Source: Halosolutus gelatinilyticus
Lineage (GTDB): Archaea > Halobacteriota > Halobacteria > Halobacteriales > Natrialbaceae
Assembly: GCF_023028105.1 (NCBI RefSeq)
Contig: NZ_CP095491.1
Coordinates: 3,038,001-3,102,000, forward strand
Direction: 5' to 3'
DNA length: 64,000 nucleotides
Of the stretch, positions 25,840 through 38,326 are shown one piece after another. Numbering within the stretch: position 1 is the stretch's first letter; every line of letters begins with the position of its first letter. A program made the translations under genes and the position numbers. The notes beneath the pieces were generated by a model, which saw only the letters and a program-made list of their open reading frames with translations, searched no databases and was not told the DNA's origin.

Positions 25840-26604
25840 ATGAGTGACGATCAGGGACTCACGGACGCCGTCACCGAGGAGGTGACGAACCAGGTCGACG
25901 TCGGCGACATGCTCGGCGAGGGGAGTCTCGAAGAGAAGATCGACGGGAACGAACTCGGCGCGGCGGTCGGCCGCCAGTTCGGCGAGCGAGTCGGCCGCGA
26001 GGTGGGCGCCTCGATCGGCCGCGAGATCCACGAAACGCTCGCGAAGGGCTTCGAGGAGGGACGCGGCCTCTCGGAGCTTCGATCGAACGTCGCGACCGCC
26101 GTTCGAACCGGGGTCGACGACGCGATCGACGAACTCGGCGGCCGATCGGCGGTCGAGTCGCTGGCCGGGTCCGTGAGCGACGGCGGTCGACTCGGCGGGT
26201 TGCTCGACGGCGAGGAGTCAGCCGAAGAGGACGACGCGGACGAGGAAGCGACAGAGGAGACAGAGGACGAGTCGGAAACCCCGGACGAAGACGCCGACGA
26301 GGAAGCAGCGCCGGCGGAAGGCGACGAAGCGGAGGCGGAGGAAGCCGAAGGCGAAACGGACGAGCAGGCCGAGGCGGAAGGCGAATCCGAACCGTCGGCC
26401 GAGGACCTCGAGGATCTGCGGCGGGAGACCCTGGAGGACTTCCTCGGGGTGATGTCCTACGAGGACCTGCAGTCGATCGCCAAGGAGATCGGGGTGAAGG
26501 CCAACCTCAGCCGGGAGGAGATGACCGACGAGATCGTGGAAACGGTGACGAGCGAGGGCGAAGACGAGGCGGAGGACGAGGAACAGGCCGAGGCGAGCGA
26601 GTGA
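25840..26604 (+). CDS. Acidic glycine-zipper protein with C-terminal Rho-N/SAP-like motif
   Basis: 254 residues from ATG 25840, which has GAGGTG about seven nt upstream (a GTG at 25831 would add three residues). Residues ~35-62 repeat the glycine zipper (GAAVGRQFGERVGREVGASI) seen in the preceding gene. A ~75-residue acidic linker follows. The C-terminal ~45 residues (LEDLRRETLEDFLG, YEDLQSIAKEIGVKANL) resemble Rho N-terminal/SAP-type helix-extension-helix motifs, which often bind nucleic acid or partner proteins. The combination is unusual, and no function can be named. Confidence 0.7.
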   Translation: MSDDQGLTDAVTEEVTNQVDVGDMLGEGSLEEKIDGNELGAAVGRQFGERVGREVGASIGREIHETLAKGFEEGRGLSELRSNVATAVRTGVDDAIDELGGRSAVESLAGSVSDGGRLGGLLDGEESAEEDDADEEATEETEDESETPDEDADEEAAPAEGDEAEAEEAEGETDEQAEAEGESEPSAEDLEDLRRETLEDFLGVMSYEDLQSIAKEIGVKANLSREEMTDEIVETVTSEGEDEAEDEEQAEASE

Positions 26605-26646
26605 GGCCGCGACCGGGGGCGAACAGCGACATACCGTGTGATCACC

Positions 26647-27483
26647 ATGAGCGACGAACTACGCGAACGGGTCGACGAACTGTTAAGCGAGGCCGGCGCC
26701 GCGAGCGGATCGGTCCTCTCCGACGAGTCCGACGGGGGCGACTCGGGCGATCGATCGCTGGCCGAAACGGCCCGGGAGGCGAACGACCTGCTCGAATCCG
26801 CCGAGCCGCGGGAGCTGCTCGCGGCGGTCGACCTCGACACGCTTCCCGACGGCAGCGAACCGAGCTCGATCCCCGAAGCGATCGCGCGAGGAGACCAGGT
26901 GAGCCTGGAAACCCTCCAGCGGTTGCTCCACCTTTCGAACCTCGCCGATCGGAGCGACGGCGGCGAACTCGACGAGGCGATCGAGGGGCTCCGCGGGTCG
27001 ATCCGTGAGGGTGACGGCGAGGCGGCGACCGATGCTGGCGACGGAGATGGAGACGGGGAGACGGCCGATCGGTCGAAAGCGGAGTCCGCGGACGAATCGT
27101 CCACGGGAGAGACCGAATCGGGGGTCGAGGACGAAGCCGACTCGTCCGTGACGGGCGACGTCGGAGACCGGGTGCGATCGGCCCTGGCCGATCGGTTCGA
27201 GGACGTCGGCGACGACGTCTCGTCGCTTCGCGATCAACTCGAGGACGCTGCCGCGGACGCGGCGGACGTCGGGTCGGGAGAAGGCGCGGCGGAGGGCGAC
27301 GAATCGGCGGAAGACGACGAACCCGAATCGGACGGGGAAGACGGCGGCCTCTTCGACTCCGATTGGGGAGGCGGAACCGAGTCGAGCGGTCCGGCGAGAC
27401 TCTCCACGATGGCGCCGCCGCCCTCGGAGCGAGCGGACATGCGAGCCGTGCGGAGATACTCGACGATGCCGAAGAAGAAGTGA
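26647..27483 (+). CDS. Acidic helical protein with basic C-terminal tail
   Basis: 278 residues from ATG 26647. The N-terminal ~125 residues are helical and moderately hydrophobic (RERVDELLSEAGAAS, TLQRLLHLSNLADRS); the middle is Asp/Glu/Ser-rich. The last ~30 residues differ sharply: they are basic and hold the motif S-T-M twice (RLSTMAPPPSER and RRYSTMPKKK). It is the last of the four acidic genes. The tail may be a sorting or interaction signal, but this is speculation. Confidence 0.65.
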   Translation: MSDELRERVDELLSEAGAASGSVLSDESDGGDSGDRSLAETAREANDLLESAEPRELLAAVDLDTLPDGSEPSSIPEAIARGDQVSLETLQRLLHLSNLADRSDGGELDEAIEGLRGSIREGDGEAATDAGDGDGDGETADRSKAESADESSTGETESGVEDEADSSVTGDVGDRVRSALADRFEDVGDDVSSLRDQLEDAAADAADVGSGEGAAEGDESAEDDEPESDGEDGGLFDSDWGGGTESSGPARLSTMAPPPSERADMRAVRRYSTMPKKK

Positions 27484-27494
27484 GAGCGACCGGA

Positions 27495-27746
27495 TCAGGT
27501 TTGATCGCCGTCGCGGTCGCCGTTCTCACCGTCCCGCCAGTCGTCGATGAACAGCCGCGCGCCCATGATCGGGATGAACAAGAAGAACGCGAGCAGCATC
27601 GTCGACACCATGATCGCGTTGAGGTACTGCGGCGTGATCGCGGGCGGCAGCATCCACGAGGCGATGAGTACGCCGCCGACTACGGAGACGGCGGCGAGGA
27701 CGAGCAGATCCGCGCGGTTGACCGGAACCTCCTGCTCCTGGGCCAT
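27495..27746 (-). CDS. Small two-helix membrane protein (83 aa)
   Basis: An 83-residue protein from ATG 27746 (MAQEQEVPVNRADLLVL). Two hydrophobic segments (LLVLAAVSVVGGVLIASW and NAIMVSTMLLAFFLFIPIMG) are followed by a charged tail. It is convergent with the acidic operon (12 nt between stops) and divergent from the UspA gene. The family is not recognised. Confidence 0.7.
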   Translation of the reverse strand: MAQEQEVPVNRADLLVLAAVSVVGGVLIASWMLPPAITPQYLNAIMVSTMLLAFFLFIPIMGARLFIDDWRDGENGDRDGDQT

Positions 27747-27898
27747 ACCGATGGTTGCGACCGGGCCGTAAAGTGTTCCACGTTTTCGGGTGCCGATCGA
27801 CCGATTTTCGTGGCGGATCCGTCGAAACGAGGGCCGTCGGGCGCGAGCGGTTCGGTTCGGGGAGAACATTTACCACCGCCCTCGTATGAGGGAGTGAT

Positions 27899-28390
27899 AT
27901 GACGCTCCTGGTTCCGTTCGACGGGTCCGATCTGGCGGCGATGGCGCTCGAGAAGGCCTCGACGTTCGGCGAGTTGCTCGACGAGGAAGTGGTCGTGCTC
28001 ACGGTGATCCCCGACGACGCCGACTACGCCGCGGACCGAGGGTGGATCACCAGGGGCGAGCCGTTCGATCCGGAGCGAATCGCCGCGGGGATCCAGACGC
28101 GAGCCGACGAGGTGGCCCCGGAGGCGACGTTCAGCGTCGAACGGGTCAGCTCCGACGAGCCGACGGCGACGGCGACGACGAACGTCGTCCGCGAAATACG
28201 CCGAATCGCCGCGGAGATCGAGGCGTCCGTCGTGTTCATCGGATCGGAAAACGCCGGCTCGGTGATCGCGCCGCAGTCGAGCGTCGGCAGCCCCGTCGCG
28301 AACGATCACCGGTACGACGTGTACGTCGTCCGCCACCCCTCCGCCGGGGTCGATGCCGAAGAGGTCTCGGACATCGACTCGACGTTTTAG
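27899..28390 (+). CDS. UspA-domain universal stress protein
   Basis: A 163-residue single Usp domain starting MTLLVPFDGSDLAAMALEKA. The nucleotide-binding loop region reads VVFIGSENAGSVIAPQSS, with a VVRHPS ending strand. The GGAG located four nt before the ATG supports the start. Usp proteins are cytosolic nucleotide-binding regulators. It lies 250 nt upstream of the first acs gene and may be monocistronic. Confidence 0.82.
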   Translation: MTLLVPFDGSDLAAMALEKASTFGELLDEEVVVLTVIPDDADYAADRGWITRGEPFDPERIAAGIQTRADEVAPEATFSVERVSSDEPTATATTNVVREIRRIAAEIEASVVFIGSENAGSVIAPQSSVGSPVANDHRYDVYVVRHPSAGVDAEEVSDIDSTF

Positions 28391-28522
28391 ACCCGAGTTC
28401 GATCGCCCGCGGACAGGACGCAACGACTCGAGAGCGCAGCGGGGCGAAGCGATCCCGCGGGCGATCGGATCAGGGCGACGGCGATCGATGGGCCGAGACG
28501 CCGATCACCAGAATCCAGGCGG

Positions 28523-28535
28523 GAGAATCGTTCAG
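28523..28535 (+). promoter_or_regulatory. Candidate regulator site upstream of first acs
   Basis: GAGAATCGTTCAG lies 105 nt before the acs start codon and agrees at 11 of 13 positions with GAGAACCGTTCTG upstream of the second acs (33135-33147). A TATA-like GTTTATT (28604-28610) follows, ahead of the ATG at 28640. The shared word suggests a common activator, possibly the Bat-like protein encoded between the two acs genes; this is an inference from sequence similarity only. Confidence 0.35.
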
Positions 28536-28639
28536 GATGCCGGAACGGTATCGGCGCTTCGACCGTCGGTATCCCCCCGTCGGCAGCCGGTTTTCGGAGG
28601 AACGTTTATTCGTCTGACCGACATCGATTCGGACGAGAC

Positions 28640-30631
<1,992 letters not shown>

Positions 30632-30693
30632 TTTCGCAGATCCAGAGAATCCGAAATTAGCGATCCGCGGACTGATCGGACCGCGTTCGGGCC

Positions 30694-30715
30694 GAGAACC
30701 GAATGTCCGGTTCTC
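30694..30715. promoter_or_regulatory. Perfect 8-bp inverted repeat upstream of Bat-like regulator
   Basis: GAGAACCG-N6-CGGTTCTC spans this site, 60 nt before the regulator ATG. The TATA-like AGTTATGTT (~30743-30751) sits between the repeat and the ATG, about 29 nt upstream of the latter, so the repeat is placed like an upstream activator or autoregulatory operator. No T-run follows it, which argues against a simple terminator for acs. The half site GAGAACCG reappears upstream of the second acs. Confidence 0.45.
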
Positions 30716-30775
30716 CGACCGATCGCAGCGGAGCAGACGATACAGTTATGTTCGCGTCGTCAGAAAGCGCGAAAC

Positions 30776-32956
30776 ATGAGTCTCGTGGAGATCGACGCCG
30801 GGCTCACGCGGCGCCGGTACGAATCGCTCCTCGACGCCGCGGAAACGTATCGCGAGGCGCTGGTCGTCCGGCTCTGCGGCGAGGTCGGTCTCCGACCGCC
30901 GGAGCTGACGCGGCTGACCGTCGGCGACATCGAGCAGGTCCGAACCGATCCGCCGCGGTACTTTCTGCGGATTCCGACCGACGACGGCGATCGGACCGAT
31001 CGAACCGCCTACCTGCCGACGCACGTCGAACGCGAACTGCGACGGTACGTCCGAAGTAACGGCCTCGCGGACGACGATCCGATCTTCGCCGTCACGCCGC
31101 GGCGGCTCCAGATGCTGGTGTCGGGCGTCGCCGATCGGGCGAGCGAGCGGGTCGACGACCCGTCGCTGGCCGACGTCGCCACGAACGATCTCCGGCGGTA
31201 CTTCGCTCGAACGGCCCTCGTCGACCACGAGATCAATCCCCGCGCCGTCAAGGCGGCGGGCGGCTGGCGGAGCTTCGAGGCGCTCGAATCCTACCTGCCG
31301 GAGCCGTCGGACGACGAACTCGTCGACGCGTTCGCCGGCGTCGAACGGTCGAACGATCAGGGGCGGGGCCGGCCCGAGACGGCGACGGCGCACGCGATTT
31401 CCGACGACTCGCTCGTCCGATCGCTGTTCGCCGCGAGCGATCGCTGCGCGGTCGTCCGGCTGGACGAGGACGGCTACGTCGATCGGTGGAACCGGAGCGC
31501 CGCGTCGATGTTCGGGTACCGCGCGGGCGAGATCGTCGGGACGCACCTCTCGACGTTCTACACCGACGACGATCGCGATGTCCCCGAACGAACGCTCCAG
31601 CGAGCGCGCGAGAACGACGGCTACGAGGGCGACGCGTGGCTGGTTCGCGGCGACGGATCGCGGTTTCGGGCCGTCGAGACGGTGTCTCCGCTTCGCTGCG
31701 AAGACGGTCGCCACCGCGGCTACGCGCTTTTCGTCTGCGACGTCTCGACCTACCACGAACACGTCGAAGACGCCCGCTCGGCGCGCGACGAGCTCGATCG
31801 GTTGTACGCGGTCGCCCGCAGTCACAGGGACGTCACCCGCTCGTTGCTCTCGGCGGCCGATCACGAGGAGGTCGAAACGGAGACGTGCGCGGCGCTGACC
31901 GCCGCCGGCGCCTACGAGTTCGCGTGGATCGATCGGACCGTCCTCGCCGACCGGCGGCGGGAGTGGCGCGCCTCCGGCGGGATCGAACCCGGCGCCGTCG
32001 AGCCGCTCGTTCCCACGGACTGGCGCGATACCGATCCGCCGACCGACGGCGCGGACGTGGCTGTCGTGCAGGCGCCGGACGTCGCCGGGTCCGTCGACGT
32101 AGAGACAGTGTCACTCGCCCGCGTAGCGCTCTCGTACGGAGATACGGTCTACGGGACGCTCACGGTCGCGTCCGGTCGTCCGGAGGCGTTCGACGAGACC
32201 GAACGGACGTGGCTCGAAACGATCGGCCGACAGGTGGGATACGCGATCGCCGCCGTCAGACGGCGGAACCTGCTCCTGTCGGATCGGGTTCTCGAACTCG
32301 AACTCGTCTGCCGGGACGATCGCTCGTTCTTCGTCGACGCCTCGCGCCGATTCGGCTGCCGGTTCGAACTGGATTCGCTGGTCGCCGTCTCCGAGACGAC
32401 CCACCTCTACTACGCCCGACTGGAAGGTGCACCGCCGAGCGAGATTTTCGACCGGGCGGCGGCCGATCCCGGCATCGAGGACTGTCGCCTGATCGAGACC
32501 TACGAGGGCGGCTGTCGCCTCGAGTTCGTCGTCGAAGGCTCGACGCCGACGCTCACGCTCACGGAGTACGGCGTGACGGTGTTGGAGGCGACGATCGAGG
32601 AGGGACGCGCGACGATCGCGGGCGAGTGTGCGGCCGACGCCGACCTCCGGACCATCGTCAACGGCGTTCGCTCGGCGTTTCCCGAGTGCGAACTGGCCGG
32701 AAAGCGCGAAACCGAACGGACGGTACAGACCGCCCAGGAGTTCCGCGAGGGGCTGAAAGATCGCCTGACCGATCGGCAGGAGGCCGCGCTTCGGGCGGCG
32801 TACTTCGGCGGCTACTACGACTGGCCGCGCGAGAGCACGGCCGAGGAGGTCGCCGACGCGATGGGGATCTCGTCGCCGACCTTGCACAATCACCTGCGAA
32901 AGGGACAACACGAGTTGCTCCGGACGTTCTTCGACGATCCGGCGAGCGGCGAGTGA
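30776..32956 (+). CDS. Bat-like multidomain regulator: recombinase-like, PAS, GAF-like, HTH_10
   Basis: A 726-residue protein. Residues 1-180 resemble the tyrosine recombinase catalytic fold: Arg40 in GLRPPEL, the NDLRRYFAR box (137-145, Arg140), and a terminal Tyr173; but the box His is Asn137 and the second catalytic His is Trp164, so recombination activity is doubtful and DNA binding is likelier. Residues ~215-330 are a PAS domain (GYVDRWNRSAASMFGY), ~360-500 a GAF-like domain, and the last ~55 carry the bacterio-opsin-activator HTH_10 (LTDRQEAALRAAYFGGYYDW). It is probably a transcription regulator of the flanking acs genes. Confidence 0.82.
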   Translation: MSLVEIDAGLTRRRYESLLDAAETYREALVVRLCGEVGLRPPELTRLTVGDIEQVRTDPPRYFLRIPTDDGDRTDRTAYLPTHVERELRRYVRSNGLADDDPIFAVTPRRLQMLVSGVADRASERVDDPSLADVATNDLRRYFARTALVDHEINPRAVKAAGGWRSFEALESYLPEPSDDELVDAFAGVERSNDQGRGRPETATAHAISDDSLVRSLFAASDRCAVVRLDEDGYVDRWNRSAASMFGYRAGEIVGTHLSTFYTDDDRDVPERTLQRARENDGYEGDAWLVRGDGSRFRAVETVSPLRCEDGRHRGYALFVCDVSTYHEHVEDARSARDELDRLYAVARSHRDVTRSLLSAADHEEVETETCAALTAAGAYEFAWIDRTVLADRRREWRASGGIEPGAVEPLVPTDWRDTDPPTDGADVAVVQAPDVAGSVDVETVSLARVALSYGDTVYGTLTVASGRPEAFDETERTWLETIGRQVGYAIAAVRRRNLLLSDRVLELELVCRDDRSFFVDASRRFGCRFELDSLVAVSETTHLYYARLEGAPPSEIFDRAAADPGIEDCRLIETYEGGCRLEFVVEGSTPTLTLTEYGVTVLEATIEEGRATIAGECAADADLRTIVNGVRSAFPECELAGKRETERTVQTAQEFREGLKDRLTDRQEAALRAAYFGGYYDWPRESTAEEVADAMGISSPTLHNHLRKGQHELLRTFFDDPASGE

Positions 32957-33277
32957 TCGGACGGACCGATCGGCTCGAGTCCGGACGCCCCTCGACGACT
33001 CGGTCGAGCGGCGCCGGCGCTCGCACCGCGTCGGTTCGCACACCCTAAACCTCTAGAGACAACCCCGGACGGGCGGTATTTTCCGTGGGAAATACGATCG
33101 AAATGTGTCGTCACCCGTTCCGGTTCGCCGAATCGAGAACCGTTCTGAATCCGTAACAGACTTTATTTTGTGATGTTAAACAACAATCATAATTTGTGAG
33201 GAGCCTTACGGCCGGCTCGGTTTTGTACAGCTAGATGCTGTCTTTACTACGGTTCTTGTGTATTGGTAGTGTGTATC
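32957..33277 (+). promoter_or_regulatory. Upstream region of second acs with dyads, no gene seen
   Basis: No credible gene lies in this 321-nt gap. It holds GTATTTTCC-GT-GGGAAATAC (33076-33095, nine pairs with one G-T), CGGTTC (33121-33126) facing GAACCG, and AGAAC-C-GTTCT (33136-33146) embedded in GAGAACCGTTCTG. A/T-rich stretches follow: TTTATTTTG (33162-33170), AATCATAATTTG and TTTACTAC (~33243), any of which could serve as a TATA box. The first dyad may end the regulator transcript. The rest looks like a regulated promoter. Confidence 0.4.
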
Positions 33278-35254
<1,977 letters not shown>

Positions 35255-35310
35255 TCGTCCTCAACTTATATGTAGGATACACACGGAAACGAACTATCAC
35301 GGTTCAAAAT

Positions 35311-35760
35311 ATGGCAGACAATACCACTCAGAATCCGCGGGACGAATCGAACGAACTCCAGACGGACGGTGGCGTGGCGTCATCGGCCGCCCAGGAGCAC
35401 AGAAACACCGACTATCTCAACCGGGAGGTGAACATTCTGAAGCCGAGCACGCCGTTCATGCGCGACCACCTTCGGGTGGTCTGGACGGGCTTCGTCATCT
35501 GGGTGCTCATCGTGTTCGGGCCGGTGACGGCGACGTACCTGGCGACCGACGCGATGACGACCCAGATGCCGCTGATTGGCTTCCCGTGGCACTACTTCCT
35601 CGTCGCGTTCGGCGCGCCGACCGGCGCGCTGATCCTGTCGTTCTGGTACTCGCGAAAGCGTGACGCGCTCGACGCGAAGTACGGTATCGACCACGCGACC
35701 ATCGAAGAGACCGACCGCGGCACCGAGGCCGCGGCCACCGATGGAGGTGCCGACGAATGA
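35311..35760 (+). CDS. DUF4212 small symporter subunit
   Basis: A 149-residue membrane protein. The N-terminal ~55 residues are hydrophilic; two hydrophobic helices (VWTGFVIWVLIVFGPVTA and WHYFLVAFGAPTGALILSF) are joined by a short loop, followed by an acidic tail. This matches DUF4212, the small subunit found immediately before sodium:solute symporters. It overlaps the symporter gene by 4 nt (ATGA). A TATA-like TTATAT (35264-35269) lies upstream. Confidence 0.88.
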   Translation: MADNTTQNPRDESNELQTDGGVASSAAQEHRNTDYLNREVNILKPSTPFMRDHLRVVWTGFVIWVLIVFGPVTATYLATDAMTTQMPLIGFPWHYFLVAFGAPTGALILSFWYSRKRDALDAKYGIDHATIEETDRGTEAAATDGGADE

Positions 35761-37451
35761 CGGGGGTTCCGGTCGTCCCGCTGCAGGAGAGCCTCCTGCC
35801 CGACGCGCTCAACATCTCGTTCAAGACGGTTCCGGCCATCCTGGTGCTGGGGATGCTCGGACTCTTCCTCGCCATCGGGTACATGTTCCGCGTGGCCGAC
35901 ACCGAGGACATGTGGGTCGCCGGCCGCTCCATCGGGAACGTCGAGAACGGGATGGCCATCGGCGCCAACTGGATGTCGGCCGCGTCGTACCTCGGCATGG
36001 CGGCGTCGATCGCGCTGGCCGGGTTTTACGGGCTGGTGTTCGTCGTCGGCTGGACGACGGGATATTTCATACTGCTCATCTTCATGGCCGCGCAGCTGCG
36101 CCGGTTCGGGAAGTACACGGCGCCCGACTTCGTCGGCGACCGCTTCAACTCCGACACGGCGCGGGCGATCGCGGCGGTCACGACGTTCCTCATCGGGTTC
36201 GTCTACGCGATCGGCCAGGCGAAGGGGATGGCGCTCGTCGGCCTGTACATCTTCGGCGACTACGGCGGCCTCATCCCCGGCCTGGACGGCTACCAGATGA
36301 TGGTCATCTTCATGATGACGATCACCGTGGGCTACCTGACGCTGTCGGGCATGCTGGGCGCGACGAAGAACCAGGCCGTCCAGTACGTCATCCTCATCGT
36401 GGCGTTCCTGGCCGGCCTGTTCGTCGTCGGCTACGTCAACGGCTACTCGACGGTGCTCCCGCAGATCCAGTACGGCGCGCTGATCAACGACCTCAGCGCC
36501 GAGTTCTCCGAACCGTTCACCCACTCGAGTTACTACCTGTGGATCGCGACCACGTTCTCGCTCATCGTCGGCACCTGCGGCCTGCCGCACGTGCTGGTCC
36601 GGTTCTACACGGTCGAAAGCGAGCGGACGGCCCGCTGGTCGACCGTCTGGGGGCTGTTCTTCATCTGCCTCCTGTACTGGAGCGCGCCGGCGTTCGCGGC
36701 GTTCGGGACCTCCCTCTACAGCCAGGACATCGGACCGGCGTACGGCGACCCCGGCATGAGCAGCGCCGCCAGCGAGGTCATCGTCGTGCTGGCGGCCCAG
36801 TTGTCCGAACTGCCCCAATGGTTCGTCGGACTGGTCGGGGCCGGCGGTATCGCCGCGGCGATCGCGACGGTCGCCGGGCTGTTCATCGCCGGCTCGTCGG
36901 CCATCAGCCACGACATCTACACGAACATCATCAACGAGGACGCGACCCAGCGCGAGCAGATCCTCGTCGGCCGCCTGAGCATCCTGGTGCTCGGCGCCAT
37001 CACGACGCTTGCGGCGCTCAACCCCGCGTCGTCGATCGCCGCGCTCGTCGGGTACGCGTTCGCGCTGGCCGGAACCGTGCTGTTCCCGATGTTCTTCATC
37101 GGGATGTGGTGGGAGAACGCCAACCGCCAGGGCGCCCTCGCGGGCATGACCACCGGGCTTGTCCTCTGGTCGATCCCGATGATCAACGAGATCGTTCCGA
37201 CGTACATCTCGTCCCTCGAGGCGCCGCTGTCGGCTGGACTGGCACAGTGGATGCCGGCGATCGGCTCGGCACTCGTTTCCCTGCCGATCGTCTTCGCGGT
37301 CACGATCATCGTCTCGCTCGTGACCACCGAGCCGCCGATGGAGACCAAGCGGATCGTCCGGCAGTGTCACAGCCCCGAACCGATGGGCCAGCACAAGACC
37401 GCCGAAGACGTCGTCGCAACCGACGGGGGCCAGACCCCCGCGGACGACTGA
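35757..37451 (+). CDS. Sodium:solute symporter (SSS family), probably acetate/organic-acid uptake
   Basis: A 564-residue integral membrane protein with about 13 helices. SSS-family features include WMSAASYLGMAASIALAG in the second helix region, the GQAKGMALVGLYIFGDYGG loop and SSAISHDIYTN. It is paired with a DUF4212 subunit and located right after acs, like ActP-type transporters, so acetate or another short carboxylate is the likely substrate. Asp-Arg pairs here use GACCG rather than the GATCG preferred elsewhere in the window, hinting at a different origin. Confidence 0.88.
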   Translation: MTGVPVVPLQESLLPDALNISFKTVPAILVLGMLGLFLAIGYMFRVADTEDMWVAGRSIGNVENGMAIGANWMSAASYLGMAASIALAGFYGLVFVVGWTTGYFILLIFMAAQLRRFGKYTAPDFVGDRFNSDTARAIAAVTTFLIGFVYAIGQAKGMALVGLYIFGDYGGLIPGLDGYQMMVIFMMTITVGYLTLSGMLGATKNQAVQYVILIVAFLAGLFVVGYVNGYSTVLPQIQYGALINDLSAEFSEPFTHSSYYLWIATTFSLIVGTCGLPHVLVRFYTVESERTARWSTVWGLFFICLLYWSAPAFAAFGTSLYSQDIGPAYGDPGMSSAASEVIVVLAAQLSELPQWFVGLVGAGGIAAAIATVAGLFIAGSSAISHDIYTNIINEDATQREQILVGRLSILVLGAITTLAALNPASSIAALVGYAFALAGTVLFPMFFIGMWWENANRQGALAGMTTGLVLWSIPMINEIVPTYISSLEAPLSAGLAQWMPAIGSALVSLPIVFAVTIIVSLVTTEPPMETKRIVRQCHSPEPMGQHKTAEDVVATDGGQTPADD

Positions 37452-37454
37452 TCC

Positions 37455-37922
37455 ATGTACGAACAAATACTCGTTCCGACGGACGGCAGCGAAACCGCCG
37501 AGATGGCGATCGAACACGCGCTCGACATCGCCGAGAAGTACGGGGCGACGGTCCACGCGCTGTACGTCGTCGACACCGACTCGATGAGCCTCAGCCTCGG
37601 CGTCGAACAGGTCGACCGCATCCGACAAGGCCACTACGGCGAGATGGGGGAAGTGCGAGAACGCGCCGAGGCCGCGACGAACGTCGTCGCCGAGCGGGGC
37701 CGCGAGCGCGGCCTCGAGGTCGTCGAGCACGTCTCCGCCGGGAGACCGCACGCGCTCATCGAGGACTACGCCGCGGACAACGACATCGACCTCATCGTGA
37801 TGGGGTCCCACGGCCGCTCCGGCATCAGCCGGGCGCTGCTCGGGAGCGTCACCGAACGGACGCTCCGATCGACGACGGTTCCGGTCCTCGTCGTCGACGC
37901 GCGAGCGGACGACCGCGACTAA
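37455..37922 (+). CDS. UspA-domain universal stress protein
   Basis: A 155-residue Usp domain with the full ATP-binding pattern: start YEQILVPTDGSETAEMAIEH and the loop VMGSHGRSGISRALLGSVTE. It follows the symporter gene by 3 nt, so it is co-transcribed. Usp proteins next to transporters are thought to act as ligand-sensing regulators in related organisms. It shares the GACCG-type codon context with the two genes before it. Confidence 0.9.
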   Translation: MYEQILVPTDGSETAEMAIEHALDIAEKYGATVHALYVVDTDSMSLSLGVEQVDRIRQGHYGEMGEVRERAEAATNVVAERGRERGLEVVEHVSAGRPHALIEDYAADNDIDLIVMGSHGRSGISRALLGSVTERTLRSTTVPVLVVDARADDRD

Positions 37923-37942
37923 CCGAATCGGATCAACCGAAG

Positions 37943-37948
37943 TTTTTT
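37943..37948 (+). terminator. Oligo-T terminator after UspA
   Basis: A run of six T residues lies 20 nt after the UspA stop codon and before the convergent small membrane gene, as expected of intrinsic archaeal terminators. No stable stem precedes it. Confidence 0.4.
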
Positions 37949-37986
37949 CGACGCGACGCCGATCAGCGCCGCCCCCGTCGATCGGC

Positions 37987-38205
37987 CTACTCCTGCGTTT
38001 CCTTCGCTACCTTGAGGCTCGTGAAGAAGCCGAAGTACGCGACGACGCCGGCGACCATGAGCATGTAGTACGCCCACGTCGGGCCGTCGACCAGCCTGAA
38101 GAATAAGTCAACGGTCGTCACCCAGACGATCGCGAACACCAAGTCGGCGAGGATCCCCCAGCGCTCTTCGCGGGCGGTTTCGAGCCGCTCGCGGATTCCG
38201 GTCAT
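37987..38205 (-). CDS. Small two-helix membrane protein (72 aa)
   Basis: A 72-residue protein with an N-terminal charged helix (RERLETAREERWGIL), two hydrophobic helices (ILADLVFAIVWVTTVDLFF and YYMLMVAGVVAYFGFF) and a short charged end. It starts with ATG at 38205. It lies downstream of lanM on the same strand; the poor codon context and a hairpin between them make co-transcription uncertain. It is not recognised as a lanthipeptide immunity protein, but it is the only membrane protein adjacent to lanM. Confidence 0.7.
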   Translation of the reverse strand: MTGIRERLETAREERWGILADLVFAIVWVTTVDLFFRLVDGPTWAYYMLMVAGVVAYFGFFTSLKVAKETQE

Positions 38206-38250
38206 CGATCACTCACCCGCCAAACCCCGGTTTCAGCCATGGAGTACGAG

Positions 38251-38270
38251 TTTTTCCGGCTCCTGAAAAA
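38251..38270 (-). terminator. Terminator-like inverted repeat after lanM
   Basis: TTTTTC-N8-GAAAAA forms a short A/T stem about 57 nt past the lanM stop and ahead of the small membrane gene. On the minus strand it ends in a T-rich run, consistent with weak termination. Confidence 0.3.
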
Positions 38271-38326
38271 GCCTATCGGCGTTCGGGGGACGGGAACCGC
38301 GGCGCCGACTGCGAGGGCGTCGTCGC

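Noticed and set aside
30776-31330. Integrase gene marking a mobile element
   Set aside because: The recombinase-like part lacks catalytic His residues, is fused to PAS/HTH_10 domains, and no attachment repeats flank it.
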